This document shows, one piece after another, positions 24,735 through 35,463 of a DNA stretch of 64,000 nucleotides (position 1 is its first letter; each line of letters opens with the position of its first letter). Location of the stretch: assembly GCA_035610365.1 (NCBI GenBank), contig CM069432.1, forward strand, positions 125,250,255-125,314,254, read 5' to 3'. A model generated the notes under the pieces. That model ran no database searches. It was not told where the DNA came from and saw only the letters and a program-made list of their open reading frames with translations. Origin of the DNA: Aquatica leii. Its lineage: Eukaryota > Arthropoda > Insecta > Coleoptera > Lampyridae. The translations under genes and the position numbers were made by a program.

Positions 24735-25056
24735 GGATCGGAGACATAACGCGGAATGGACATAACGCCGAATGGACACAACGTCGAAACTTGGACATAA
24801 CGCCGAAATGAACTATTGGACACATCGCAGAAACTGGACATAACTCCGAAATCAGCCCTTGAACACAACGCCGAAATCGGCAGTTAGACATATCGCCGAA
24901 TGTGGACACAACGTATCAACGTTCTCTAAAATGAGCAGAAATTCTAACGTCGGTCATAATACCAAAATTTGTAATTGGACACATCGCCAAAACTGGACGC
25001 AAGACCGAAACGTCTTGTCGACTGTGGACACAACGGCGAAACTTCTTCGTAGATGT
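24735..25056. repeat. left CpG-rich minisatellite arm
   Basis: About 13 degenerate units of GGACACAACGCCGAAA with variable spacers, interrupted by a unique core (TTCTCTAAAATGAGCAGA... near 24925). The right arm at 27880-28240 is its reverse complement, including the same unique core, so the two are long terminal inverted repeats rather than independent satellites. No coding function. Confidence 0.8.
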
Positions 25057-25372
25057 ATTATGAAGTAAATCGGTTTATATATATCTTTGCCAATTTTCAA
25101 ATTGGTTATTATAAAATAATTATATATTATCAAACTATTAAAAATATTTTTTTAATTTGATATTTAAGAATTTCAAAATATTGCAACATCCCAGTAAACA
25201 CAAAATTGGTAATGTTTAGTAACAGTTTCAAAACAAAAAATGTATGTTTAACTCTTTATTTTAAACATAAAAGAAACCTAAGTGCAATAAAATAGATATA
25301 AGTCCAGCGCTGTTTCACTTATTTGAATCAGTACAGTTTCGGTATTTTAAATTCAAATCTGTTGCAAAATAA

Positions 25373-27542
25373 ATGTTGCATTCAGCTTACGTTTTAAAAC
25401 CTTCGTATGCATGTATCTTCGAAGTAGATGTTACACTGCAACACAAGACAATTTTAACACGTTTTGTCTCTGTGCTTGATCATGTAAACAGTCGTACATT
25501 ACTAGGAATCGATTTCATTCGAGATGCCAACATAATCCTAGACATACCAAATAACGAATATTATTTTGGAGAAAATTCGTAACATGCGTTTGCTTTTGCG
25601 AAACACATCTCATGTTTCTTAAACGAAGTACAGTTTAATGACGTATCTCTAAGAAGTGACGAAGGAATTAACCTAACCCCAGAAGAACGAAAACAGTTAG
25701 ACTGTCTTTTTGTCGAATTTCGTTAGAACTTTGAACGACACAACGAAGCGACACCCTACGCAGAGCACTCAATTGTCTTATTAGATGAAACTCCGATTGC
25801 AGCATATCTTCCATGCAGCAAAGAAAACCAATTACATGCCTACGTTGAACCTAAAAAGCGGCTATCATTTAGTAAATGTTAAACCAAGTTTTGTCTCTAT
25901 TTAATGATTTGTCACTCCATTTAGTACGTACAGATACTTACGTATGCCTTTTGGTCTTTGGAATGCTCCATCAACATTCCAGAGGCTAATGGACAGATTT
26001 CGATCCTTCTGATCGTAATTTCTACCACATTTTCGGAACACTTAGAGAATTTATGAAGGACGTTCGAACGACTTGAGCTGTTTAAGTTAACTTTTAACAG
26101 AAAGAAGTGCTCATTCTAATGTCAGGAAGTACACTATTTGGGACACATACTTTCTCCGCAAGATGTACGACCAAACGAAGACAAAGTGGCCGCTATACTA
26201 CATATGTCGCCACCGAGCAATGTGAAAGAACATCAGCTTTTTACAAACCTGCTCATGGTTTCGACGGTTTATAGAGCGAAACCGCTGTCCACCTTGACAA
26301 AGAAAAATATCAAATGGTCATGGGGACCTGAGCAAAGCGAAGCTTTTACCAAATTGAAGAATTTGTTATGTACAAGCTTCAATTCCCTGGCAAGCTGACA
26401 ATCGACTCAATTATATATTAAGAACAGACGCAAGTAACTACGCTCTTGGAGCATGTCTACTCCTGGGGGAGGGCAAAGATAAACGACCAGTGGAATACGC
26501 GTCTAGGTTACTCAATTTGGCAGAGTGTAATTATAATACAACCGAACGTGAAGCACTCGTTGTTGTTTGGTCAGTTCAAAAGTTCCGAGGTTACCTTGAG
26601 GGTGCCACCACAATCGTACAAACCGATCATCAAGCGTTGAAGTGGCTTATGTCTCTTAAATCTCTCACGAAGCGTTTGGCAAAGTAGGCACTCCAACTAA
26701 TGCCTTTTGACCTTCGGATTGATTATATTACTGAAAAGAAAAATGTCATTGCAGACAAGTTATCTCGACCAGCACGAGATGACTCCTAGAAAATAATAGA
26801 CGTCAATCTATTAAGAGTCGACTACCCTACGCTTACTACAGGCGAGATCAGAGCTGAGCAAATAAACGATCCTGATATAGAAAAGATCATTTCTTGCTTA
26901 GAGGATACTTTGGAAGTTGACATTGACCTAAAGAAATGGTCCGAAAGAGGATAGTTATGTCAAATGGAGTGCTGTACAAATATACTCCAGAGATTGATGA
27001 AGAAGAACCACAATTAGTAGCTTCTGCGTCTGGTCATTATGGTGCTGAAAGAACTTATCAGCGCATAGTACGAAGATATTACTGACCAGCCATGAGAAGA
27101 GCAATTGCTGATTACACCAGTAAGTGTATCGACTGCCAATGTTTCAAGGCGAAAAACTTAAAGCTAGCCGGTTTACTACAAACACCAATACAGTCGCAGT
27201 GATTCGAAGTGCTCTCGATGGATTAGTTTGGTCTTCTCCCAACGACTCCGCACAAGTTTTTTGACGTTAACACCGTACATTGCTGATCCCGATAAAGATC
27301 CGCCATTGCCTACGCAACCAATACGAAGACGCGAACGACCACGCAACCTAGTACACTTAGCTGACTGCACTGACTTCCTAACCGAATCTAACAAAACCGA
27401 TCTGCGAAAGGTAAAAAGTATTGCCGAGGGTCGCCGTCGAAGGACAGTAAAACCACCGGGTAGTTGCTATACCAATACTTCCGTTGCCACACACCCGGGA
27501 CGTACGTGTGGTGCAAAAGGGGAGAATGTAAATAACTATTAA
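25373..27542 (+). pseudogene. Ty3/Gypsy pol relic
   Basis: In order: protease end (RTLLGIDFIRD at about 25495); the pre-RT segment NLTPEERKQL; RT block RYLRMPFGLWNAPSTFQRLM (about 25933); FSEHLENL where the catalytic Y.DD should precede but is absent; YLGHILSPQDVRP (26132); RNase H FILRTDASNYALGACLL with NYNTTEREALVVVW and TDHQALKWLMS (26410-26660); integrase zinc-binding region GHYGAERTYQRI then KCIDCQCFKAK (27030-27150) and FEVLSMD; then a jump, since most of the integrase core is missing, to a basic proline-rich C-terminus ending GAKGENVNNY. Several stops and frameshifts. The order PR-RT-RH-IN is that of Ty3/Gypsy elements. The missing YxDD and integrase core make it inactive. Confidence 0.85.
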
Positions 27543-27715
27543 GCTACGCTTACCTCTGGTTGAATATAAGTAATGCGCGCATGAGTAAGAAGGGATGACA
27601 CTCATTACTAATAAAATGTATAATGATATCACGCGTTACTTTGTATAAAACTTAATAAATTATTTGTTCAAGTGTTGTGTTTTAATTTCGAGATGTTAAC
27701 AGTAGAGGAATTACA
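27515..27715 (+). repeat. polypurine tract and putative 3' LTR of the Gypsy copy
   Basis: AAAAGGGGAGAA at 27515-27526 is directly followed by TGTAAATAAC at 27527, the usual order of polypurine tract and LTR start. An AATAAA lies near 27655. I could not find a matching 5' LTR upstream of 25373, so the right edge is only a guess. Confidence 0.5.
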
Positions 27716-27879
27716 TGGACCTTACTCCCTTACAGACTTTAATTATTACAAAATAGTAAATTTGTTTCAAAATTGTGAGGGTACGTACATACAACTAAAA
27801 AGAATGCGTACAATAACAGCTTTATGTACTTTTAGAAAGAAATTTCGATTATATTATATTATATCTATTATATATGGTT

Positions 27880-28240
27880 CATTGCGAGATTTCGGCGTAG
27901 TGTCTCAATCGACGGTATGTCCATTAAGCTGTTTCAGTGTTGTGTCCCTTTCGGCAATGTGTTCAATTTGAATTTTTGTTATTATGTCTATCGTTAGAAT
28001 TTCTGCAAAAAAGGCTGTCGTCGTTTTAGAGAAAGTTGACACTTCGGCTTCGACGCCCGATTTCCGAGCTATGCAGCGTCAATTTTTTCTTTTCGGCGTT
28101 GTGTCTTTTTTTGGCTTTGTGTCCAAAGAATAATTTTGGCGTTATGTGTAGTTTCGGCAATGTGTCCAACAATTCGTTTCGACGTTGTGTCCAAGTTTCG
28201 GCGTTGTGTCCATTCGGCGAAGTGTCCAGGTCCGGATTCA
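27880..28240. repeat. right CpG-rich minisatellite arm
   Basis: Units of TTTCGGCGTTGTGTCC, the reverse complement of the left arm at 24735-25056. Both share the outermost pattern (a CCGAATGGACACAACG.CG block next to AACTTGG) and a unique core with CAGAAATTCTAACG. The arms enclose the Gypsy relic. Confidence 0.8.
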
Positions 28241-29690
28241 CCTTAAGCAGGTCGTAGTTCGTAATAATTATTCTGCATCACAATTATTGTAACCGTTAGG
28301 CTCGATGCATTAGGTTAGAATTAGTGGCAGCGGCAACCCGTTACAATTAAAAAAGGTATTAAATACGCACAAACACAACAAAATTAGACAAATAGGTCAA
28401 AATAAAGAGCTCTATTTTTGCAACTTACTGCTTTATTTTGAAGAAAATTTGTAAAATGTAACAGCGTAAAGACTTGAAATATCAACGTGTTTCAGTGTAC
28501 TGCGGTAGAATGTATAGTAGAAAATGTTATGGTTTTGTACTAGATTTTAATGTTGATATTCTGTGTTAATACAACTATTTAACGCATTTCTTTTCTACAT
28601 TTAAGTTTTTCAATACTTATCTTTATATATTTGAAGTAAATAGAATTATACAACTATTAAAATTTTGAATCTCTAGTAATAATAATATTAATTTTGTAAT
28701 TAAAAAGAATAACCTATTAGTACTAAACTGAAGTATTTGATCATCGTGTTCTAAAAAAAAACATTTTAATACGACGTTTATGATAAATTATTATTTTAAA
28801 AGCACTTCGGTTATATTATACAGTTTTGACGTTTTTTAACATCAATCAATTATGGTTGCAGCACATTTTATATGGAATTTTGTACTTAAAGTATGTATGC
28901 CTACATAAATTTGTTATGAAGTGATTGGTGTAATTCAGAAGTGAAAAAATTATTTATACTTGAGTTAAGCACATATGATTAATTTGTGTTATTGGTTTTT
29001 ATTACTAATTGTTAGTTTACTACAAATTTGTAGCGCGTAGAGAATTATATGCGTATTTGCAATTTTTTATTTTATAAAGCGTTAAGTACTTTTAATAACC
29101 TCTTTTAATCTTAAATTTAATACTCAATAAATATATTGCATTACTACAATGTACAAGGTGAGTCCTTAAGCGCAGCTTTCAAACTTATCTCGAAAATTAT
29201 TTGGTCTAGCAATATGGGAAAAAAATTTCATAGACTAAATTACATATTTTCACTGTTGCAAACTTTTTTGGGGCGGTGCAATCAGGAGTTGGTTACAATA
29301 AATCGTAAGTTTCTCAACGATTTTAAATGTAATGATATTTATTAACCTACCTAGTTCGAAAACTTATTTAATTTAATATTAAAATTTCTAAATCTCCATG
29401 CTAAACTGTTAGGCGAAGACGTAACCTTTATGGACAAAGATGAACGTATTGTCGATTAAAACTGTTTTATTTCGAATAATTTGTAATAGTCATATAGTAC
29501 GGAATATTCTACATTAGAAACACCATATGGCACTTTTCTTGAAATTTGCTTGTTAAATTGGTGACGCATTTTAGCGAAAACTCGTAGATTAAAAAAAAAT
29601 TAAATGGAAAAGCATAGTGAGTTTAGTACAATTGTTAAGTACATGACTTAGCATGATGTTTGAAATTCAAAACAATTAAACGTTTTTTTT
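28241..29690. other. AT-rich stretch, no gene seen
   Basis: A 69-codon open frame at 29136-29345 shows no recognisable motif. Nothing else supported. Confidence 0.5.
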
Positions 29691-29701
29691 CTTCTTTTTA
29701 G

Positions 29702-29839
29702 GTTACTGAGTTAATCAAAGTAGGAGGATCATCCGGTGATGATCTTATTAAAAGAGCGCTGAAACTTGTAATAACAAATGATTATACTCTCAAGTACAGC
29801 TGGATGGGAAGCGAGGGCAACAGGTCGTTTTGTAAATAA
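29702..29839 (+). pseudogene. DUF4806-like terminal exon
   Basis: A pyrimidine tract ending in TTTTTAG (29695-29701) precedes 45 open codons to TAA: VTELIKVGGSSGDDLIKR..., ending in SWMGSEGNRSFCK. The GG.s..d..kR.l...t...l...ysW.G pattern is that of the DUF4806 C-terminus, a domain present in many multi-copy insect genes of unknown function. No upstream exons were recognised, so this may be a lone captured exon or element remnant. Confidence 0.5.
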
Positions 29840-30866
29840 AAATATAAATTTTTGTAAAACAAAAAAAAATAATATAAAACTGAAATTGAAAAATTATTTT
29901 CTCTGATTTACGTCAGCTAAAATGTAATTTTATATTGTATACAGTTTATATATACAGATATAAATCAACAAAAAAGTCGTCCAGTCTATATAAAAAACTA
30001 TATTATCCAAAATAACAGATTATCTAATTTGGATTAAATAAAAAATATAATTTCTAGGTTCTGTTGAACAAGTTGGGTTTTGCAAATCACATAAAAAAAT
30101 TTCGATGAAAAACTGAAGAAATTCTATTATTAAAAAAGTACGATGTACAATAAAAAGTGTTTTATATTTAGTGTTTTATTGCATTTTACCCAAAATATTT
30201 TTTGTCTTAAACGTGATCTGAGGAGATATCCTAAAGATGTCTAAGTAAGATGTTTTTAAAATGTACTGTTGATTAACATTCGACGTCTTCAATATGTCTT
30301 AAAGATGTCTAAACACGTAATGAGATGCTGCAGGGTGTTTTGAATATGTTGGCTTGACATCTCTGAAATGTATATAAGATGTCTATCTGCTGTTAGGGAT
30401 ATTTAGTATTTCCTTATTGTATTTTATGAATTAAATATCTACGTGGATTTTTACATTTTTTTGTTTTGTAATTTAAATTTTGGATTGAATACTAATGAAT
30501 ATTCTGTCGAGAAAAGAAAAATGTTCTCAAAATTTAAAAATAGCCGCGTCATAAGATTGAAGTAAAAAAAGAAAGTATATAAAATACTATTTACGTATAC
30601 CTAATTATATATATTTTATTATAACTAAGTACCGGAATAAAGTATAAGTGAGATATTGAGTACATTACGTTATTTGTGCACCAATAGTATATATAAAAAA
30701 ATCAAATAATGTTTTATGTAAAACACTGCAAAAATAAAATAAGTTTTATTTTACACCCAAATATATTACAGGTTGTAGCAGAAAATTATTTTTAATAGTA
30801 ATAAATTTGTTAAAATAAAAAGTGAAAATTTTTATTGATCTAGGTATACTAAACAATCTAAATAAT
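29840..30866. other. AT-rich stretch with an AGATGTCT cluster
   Basis: Between about 30230 and 30390, AAGATGTCTA occurs three times, with inverted GACATCTC and GACGTCTTC nearby. The cluster may be part of a non-autonomous element; no boundaries found. Confidence 0.45.
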
Positions 30867-30981
30867 GTTATTCAATTATTAAAGATAAAAATTGAACCTC
30901 CTAAGAATATTGATTGATGGTGATTAAATCCTTCAAAGTAGGAGAGGGCGATCGATTACACTACTTTATGTAATTTTTGAA

Positions 30982-31020
30982 GGCGACGTTTCGTGGAACA
31001 AGTGTCCACTTCCTCAGGCC
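30982..31020 (-). ncRNA. hammerhead-like ribozyme motif, element A left arm
   Basis: On the minus strand: CUGAGGA (fits the CUGANGA core), stem II GUGGA/UCCAC, GAAA, then CGUC as minimal stem III and cleavage triplet, with GGC/GCC closing stem I. There is one additional A between the core and stem II. Confidence 0.6.
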
Positions 31021-31153
31021 ACTGTTTTTCTTAAATCATAGTTTTTTTATTCACCCTAAAAGATAATAGCAATTGTATAATATTAGCTTTAAGTATTTTA
31101 AATTTACCTTTGTTGTATATGTTGTATTAATTTGTTGTTTTATCAAATACAGT

Positions 31154-31192
31154 GGCCTGAGGAAGTGGACACTTGTTCCACGAAACGTCGCC
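31154..31192 (+). ncRNA. hammerhead-like ribozyme motif, element A right arm
   Basis: Plus-strand copy of the left-arm motif, with the same CUGAGGA, GUGGA/UCCAC stem and GAAACGUC intact. It points outward. Confidence 0.6.
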
Positions 31193-31275
31193 TTCAAAAA
31201 TTACATAAAGTAGTGTAATCGATCGCCCTCTCCTACTTTGAAGGATTTAATCACCATCAATCGTTATTCAATTAT

Positions 31276-32659
31276 CTATAATAATTTCTTTTTAAATAAA
31301 ATGGGACTGTGTACATACTCAAATTTACTTATGCTTACATTAATTTGAAATACTTTGCAATTTTATTACATATTGTTGTTATATTTGTTATCTACGCAAT
31401 AATTAATTTAAAAACAATAAACACTTTATATTTTACCTTAAAGTTAAAAAAACTAAGAAATAAGTTAATTTAATTTTAATTACTTTTAATACGTTCAATA
31501 ATATGCATTTGTTCTTATAGAATGTTTTGAATAACAAAAAACTTCTATGAGAATTGAAATAATTTTATGAAATATTTAAAAATATTTAAAATAAAATTGA
31601 GTAGTAAGATATGGAATGATGAGTCTTTTCAGAATTTTAATTTTTTGTTATCGGCAGATGCCAGACAATTGTTCGCAGACGAATTCCAACAACAGCATAA
31701 CCATAACATTTCTAAAATCTCTAGTGCTGATAACGTTAAATCACAACAAATGTTTAAAAATCGTTTTAGATATGTATGTTTATGTAATTATAAATAAAGT
31801 GTTAAAAAGAGTTTGCTAAATATTTCAAATAATTTTATTTTTTAAATATAAACAAATTTAAAACTAGGAACATCCACATAGATTAAGTTATTTTTATAAA
31901 GTTTAAAACTGTTTAAACTATTTACAGGCCATATACAATATTAAAAGCTAAAACGAATTTAAAGCTGCTTTTACCAGGTTTCATTTTATAAATATAATGA
32001 TAAATATTTTAATATATTTTATTTTTATTTAAAATAAGCCACTCTCCAATGCTATTGTATTTTTTAAAATAAATTTTAATATATCTATGTATAAAATATT
32101 TTAAAATCAAGTTAAATTATTTTTTGGATAATTTTTTTTTTACCTTATGTTTTTAAAAATTGTCCCATACGACAATAAGTAATTTGTATAATTTACGGAT
32201 GCTTGCAGTAAGGTAACTTGTTACTATATATCAAATATGTGTTGGCAAGAAGTATTGCGTTTCATAATATACACATTACGTACCGGATTAAATCTGTCTA
32301 TTAGGTTTTCTGACTTGAATTGTTTAGATGACGGAAGTCTACACCAGATTAATGATAGCTTTGTAAAACATGACTTTGCTAAATGAGTTACTATTACTTT
32401 TTTTTATCAGTCTTAGCATATTTATTGTTTTGACTCTTAATTAGTGGGAATGTACTTTTTCCTGCATCTCTACCCAAAAAATATTTTGTTCATAAATTTC
32501 TCAAATTGTTTTACATGAATTAATTTCTTATGTAGCTGCAACTAAGCAACTGATACTAGTCCGTAATACCGGTTTGCTGTGTTATTTTTAATAGTCTACT
32601 AAAAAATAGAAAAAAAGCAGAATAAAAAAGAAACACAGTTATTTATATTCTTAGAAAAG
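31276..32659. other. AT-rich stretch, no gene seen
   Basis: Short open frames at 31567-31819 have no recognisable motif. Nothing else supported. Confidence 0.5.
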
Positions 32660-32781
32660 CTAAAGAATTAATAGATACGATGAAATTATTTAACCTTCTT
32701 ATTAGTATATTTGAGTAAGGTGTTTGAATCCTTCAAATGTAGGAGATGGCGAAAAGAAAACACAACTTACAGTGTTTTTTG

Positions 32782-32825
32782 TAGGCTACGTTTCGTGAAC
32801 CTGTGTGTCCACTTCATCAGGCCTA
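32782..32825 (-). ncRNA. hammerhead-like ribozyme motif, element B left arm
   Basis: Minus strand: stem I UAGGC/GCCUA (extendable by U/A pairs past a bulged C), CUGAUGA, an extra A, six-pair stem II GUGGAC/GUUCAC with one G-U, GAAA, CG and cleavage triplet GUA. All core residues are present. Confidence 0.65.
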
Positions 32826-33035
32826 AAAAACTAAACAAGTAGTGATGGTCCGCCAACACAGTCGATAAAATTTAAACAATGAAAACAAAACAAGAAAACA
32901 CATAAAAGATGTGAGACTTAAAATTAACATGTAAAAGAACTCACTAACATCACACAGGATCAAAGAACAATGATTGTTTCATTGTTTAAATTTTATCGAC
33001 TGTGTTGGCGGACCATCACTACTTGTTTAGTTTTT

Positions 33036-33079
33036 TAGGCCTGATGAAGTGGACACACAGGTTCACAAAACATAGCCTA
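33036..33079 (+). ncRNA. hammerhead-like ribozyme motif, element B right arm, decayed
   Basis: Same as the left arm, but GAAACG has become AAAACA: two G-to-A changes, each turning a CpG into CpA. Loss of the invariant G of GAAA should abolish cleavage. Confidence 0.6.
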
Positions 33080-33205
33080 CAAAAAACGCTGTAAGTTGTT
33101 TTTTCTTTTCGCCATCTCCTACATTTGAAGGATTCAAACACCTTACTCTAAAGAATTAAGTAAATTATTTAAAACTAGTTATTTGCACTAAAAGTGGCGA
33201 TAAGC

Positions 33206-33284
33206 AAACTTTTTTATTTGACGTGGGAGTTTGTGCACTTAAGCTCCGCTTCGGTGTACAAACCCACCGGGAATAAAAAAGAAA
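33206..33284. repeat. imperfect hairpin
   Basis: GTGGGAGTTTGTGCAC pairs with GTGTACAAACCCAC across a GC-rich loop, and outer TTTTTTATT pairs with AATAAAAAA. Possibly a tiny MITE. Confidence 0.5.
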
Positions 33285-33508
33285 CTTACCTACGCGTTGT
33301 GCATTACGTTTTTATCACTACTACAGAAATTAACTCGAATTATATGTACTAAATATTTAGGTATATAATAGTAACTATCTATGTATAATAAAAAATTTAC
33401 TGCCACAATCAATTTTGCTGGTTGATTTGTTGCTGTAGCTATGACGCTGGTATAAAAACAAATTTAGTATAAATTTTTTAATCATAAATCAACTTTCTAA
33501 TCCGTACA

Positions 33509-34120
33509 ATGAGTAATTCAGACGAGGTTGAAGAGTTTTCTGAAATCGAAAGTAGTGCTAATGCAGCTCGAGCGTCGTTACTGCCAGAAAAGTACAATGC
33601 TCGATATGAGCTAACATATACATATTTGAAGAAAAATGTTAAGAAAATTAATGAAACTTGGCATATTGTAACAACAGAGCATCGAATGTAAGAACTCCAA
33701 CTAGGAGTGAATATTTGATGTTGAAATTAACGATTTGTGCTAATGAAAATCTCCTAAAAAAGCTAACATTTTTACCAAGGAAGAAGTTACGAGGTTTCTG
33801 TGTGATGCTCCGTACCACGCATTTAGGAAAACCTCCACTATCCTTCAACTTCCACTACTCTTTTGACTAGCAGCGAGTCGAACGTCTTTTCTTTGAAAAG
33901 AGACGGAGAGTGGAAATACAACACCGTTGCAGAGGGGTACGTTGGAGATTCTTTAACACATAGTGTCCACGCGGCTAACAGGTTTACCTACGGCGGAATC
34001 GTTAAAAATTCTAGTAATAGTACCACTAACGAAAATTCAATTGTTACAAACAAGGAAGAAAATGATGTTAAACAATTTGTAAACATACCTTCAATTAATA
34101 TTCAAAAATGTTCTAATTAA
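33509..34120 (+). pseudogene. Crypton-like tyrosine recombinase relic 2, core deleted
   Basis: It starts MSNSDEVEEFSEIESS, then ASLLPEKYNARYELTYTYL, the same N-terminal pattern as the relic at 16801. After a shift, KKANIFTKEEVTRFLCDAPY (about 33757-33816) matches the segment just before the catalytic core. The next recognisable block (33870-33960) is LKRDGEWKYNTVAEGYVGDS, the C-terminal segment containing the presumptive catalytic tyrosine in EGY. Box I (GACRR) and box II are absent, so the core was deleted. The tail is Asn/Ser-rich, as in the first copy. Confidence 0.65.
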
Positions 34121-35455
34121 TATTAATATTAAGCGTCCTCTACATGCCAAGTGTACATAGACAGAAAGTGTTCGTTCGTTTTGTTACTCCTTGGATACCA
34201 CTTGTTCATGTATAGTAAGTTTTACTTTCCATTACTGTGGTGTTTTTATAAAAGTAACATTGATTTACTAAGCAGTGAGAAAAAAAATGTTTACAAAATT
34301 AAAAGAGTATTTTAGATTATAAGTTTATAAGCAACTTTTGACTTAGAATGCGTCATCCTGACAATAGTTTCTTCTTGTTATTGAAAACAAGAAGTTATAC
34401 TTAGTTTTTTTAGCTTAGGCGTAATTTGTAAAGAACTTATGATATGATATGTGTACTAATCAAAATTGACACGACAAATCCATTTCTACAAAATAAGCTT
34501 CGGTTTTCGATTTGACTCAATGTTCGATTAAAAGTTGTAATTGCTGTCATTATAAAATGTGTGTTATTTGCTTACATTTTTAAATTTTGTTTGTTAAAGT
34601 GGATTTTGGAAGTAAGGTATTTGCTTTGGTAAGCACGCATGATAAAAAATTTATAAACAAATTTGAATTCTAACTTTAAAGTTACCATTCACAACGTAAT
34701 AAGTATATTTATAATTTTAATTAATATGTAAAATAAAACTTAAACACACATCTCCTTTGCAGTAGCATTTTGATTATTAATTGCATTATTTAATAGAACT
34801 AACTAATCGAGTATTGTTACAGAGTTATTACTAACAACATAGATTTGGTAACGCATAAAAGGTTTGGAAAAAAAGCAACGTACCTAATAACTAGCCAAGC
34901 ACGTAAAATTGTTGTCAATGTTTTATCAACAGGCAAGCCGAGTGTGTTCAAGATAATCAAGAATTGCACATTTTGATAACTAACTGAAAACAACAAGCCA
35001 TGACTGTAACTAGTATATCTGAAAAGATGTGCTCAACAATTGTCGAGGAATCTGACTGTTCATAACTTTTTTATCAACTTTAAGAAAGAAGAGACCTAAA
35101 TAAAGAGATACAATAAATGATCACCGTATAAAAAGTAAGCTAATATTTTAAAGTTAACGTTTAGTAATTGTTTCCAAATATTTGAAGACCTTTCTATTAT
35201 TTTTCTGACCAACCAAAAAGTACCTCTTGCAGATAATTTTTCAATTTACTGAACACGAACAGTACCGTATTACAAAATTAGAAAATTAATGTTTATTGTT
35301 TATAGGCATTATGGAATGCATGGAGGACATGTATTCTAACATTTGGAAGCATAAATCAAAAACATGAGTATATAAATTGATTTTGTTGCTGCACGAGTAT
35401 GGTCATTCGTACTATATCCATCACCTTATTATTGAGCCTGATTGAAAAAATATGG
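34121..35455. other. AT-rich stretch with weak transposase N-terminus
   Basis: 34857-34980 (+) reads KRFGKKATYLITSQARKIV; 35006-35062 reads VTSISEKMCSTIVEES. The SQ.R.IV...and S..v..Iv.E patterns resemble the helix-turn-helix N-terminus of the insect DDE family seen at 22090. Weak; otherwise nothing seen. Confidence 0.3.
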
Positions 35456-35463
35456 GCTGTAGT

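Larger units (their letters stand above)
30880..31262. mobile_element. short palindromic Penelope-like derivative A
   Basis: Arms of about 109 bp (30912-31020 and 31154-31262) are near-perfect reverse complements around a ~133-bp unpaired centre. Each arm, read outward, has a hammerhead-like motif, a short spacer, then CTCTCCTACTTTGAAGGATT and the end TCACCATCAATC. The direct repeat GTTATTCAATTAT (30867-30879 and 31263-31275, 13 of 13) is a target-site duplication around the whole dimer. Between the left duplication and the left arm lie 32 bp (30880-30911) with no counterpart on the right. No coding capacity. Sequence and layout tie it to element B and to the coding dimer at 58634. Confidence 0.8.
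32672..33147. mobile_element. short palindromic Penelope-like derivative B
   Basis: Arms of about 170 bp (from 32713 rightward and ending at about 33148) are highly similar reverse complements around a ~90-bp centre. Outward in each arm: TAGTTTTTTAGGC, a hammerhead-like motif, CATCTCCTACATTTGAAGGA and CAAACACCTTACTC. CTAAAGAATTAA at 32660-32671 and 33148-33159 (12 of 12) forms the target duplication. A 41-bp unpaired tail (32672-32712) lies on the left only. Non-coding. It shares interior sequence with the single arm at 44672. Confidence 0.8.

Noticed and set aside
24735..25056. Regular short repeats resembling a CRISPR array
   Set aside because: Units and spacers vary in length and sequence, the arm has an inverted partner at 27880-28240, and the setting is eukaryotic.
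27176..27632. Minus-strand frames opposite the Gypsy C-terminus and LTR
   Set aside because: Antisense shadows of the pol frame; no independent motif.
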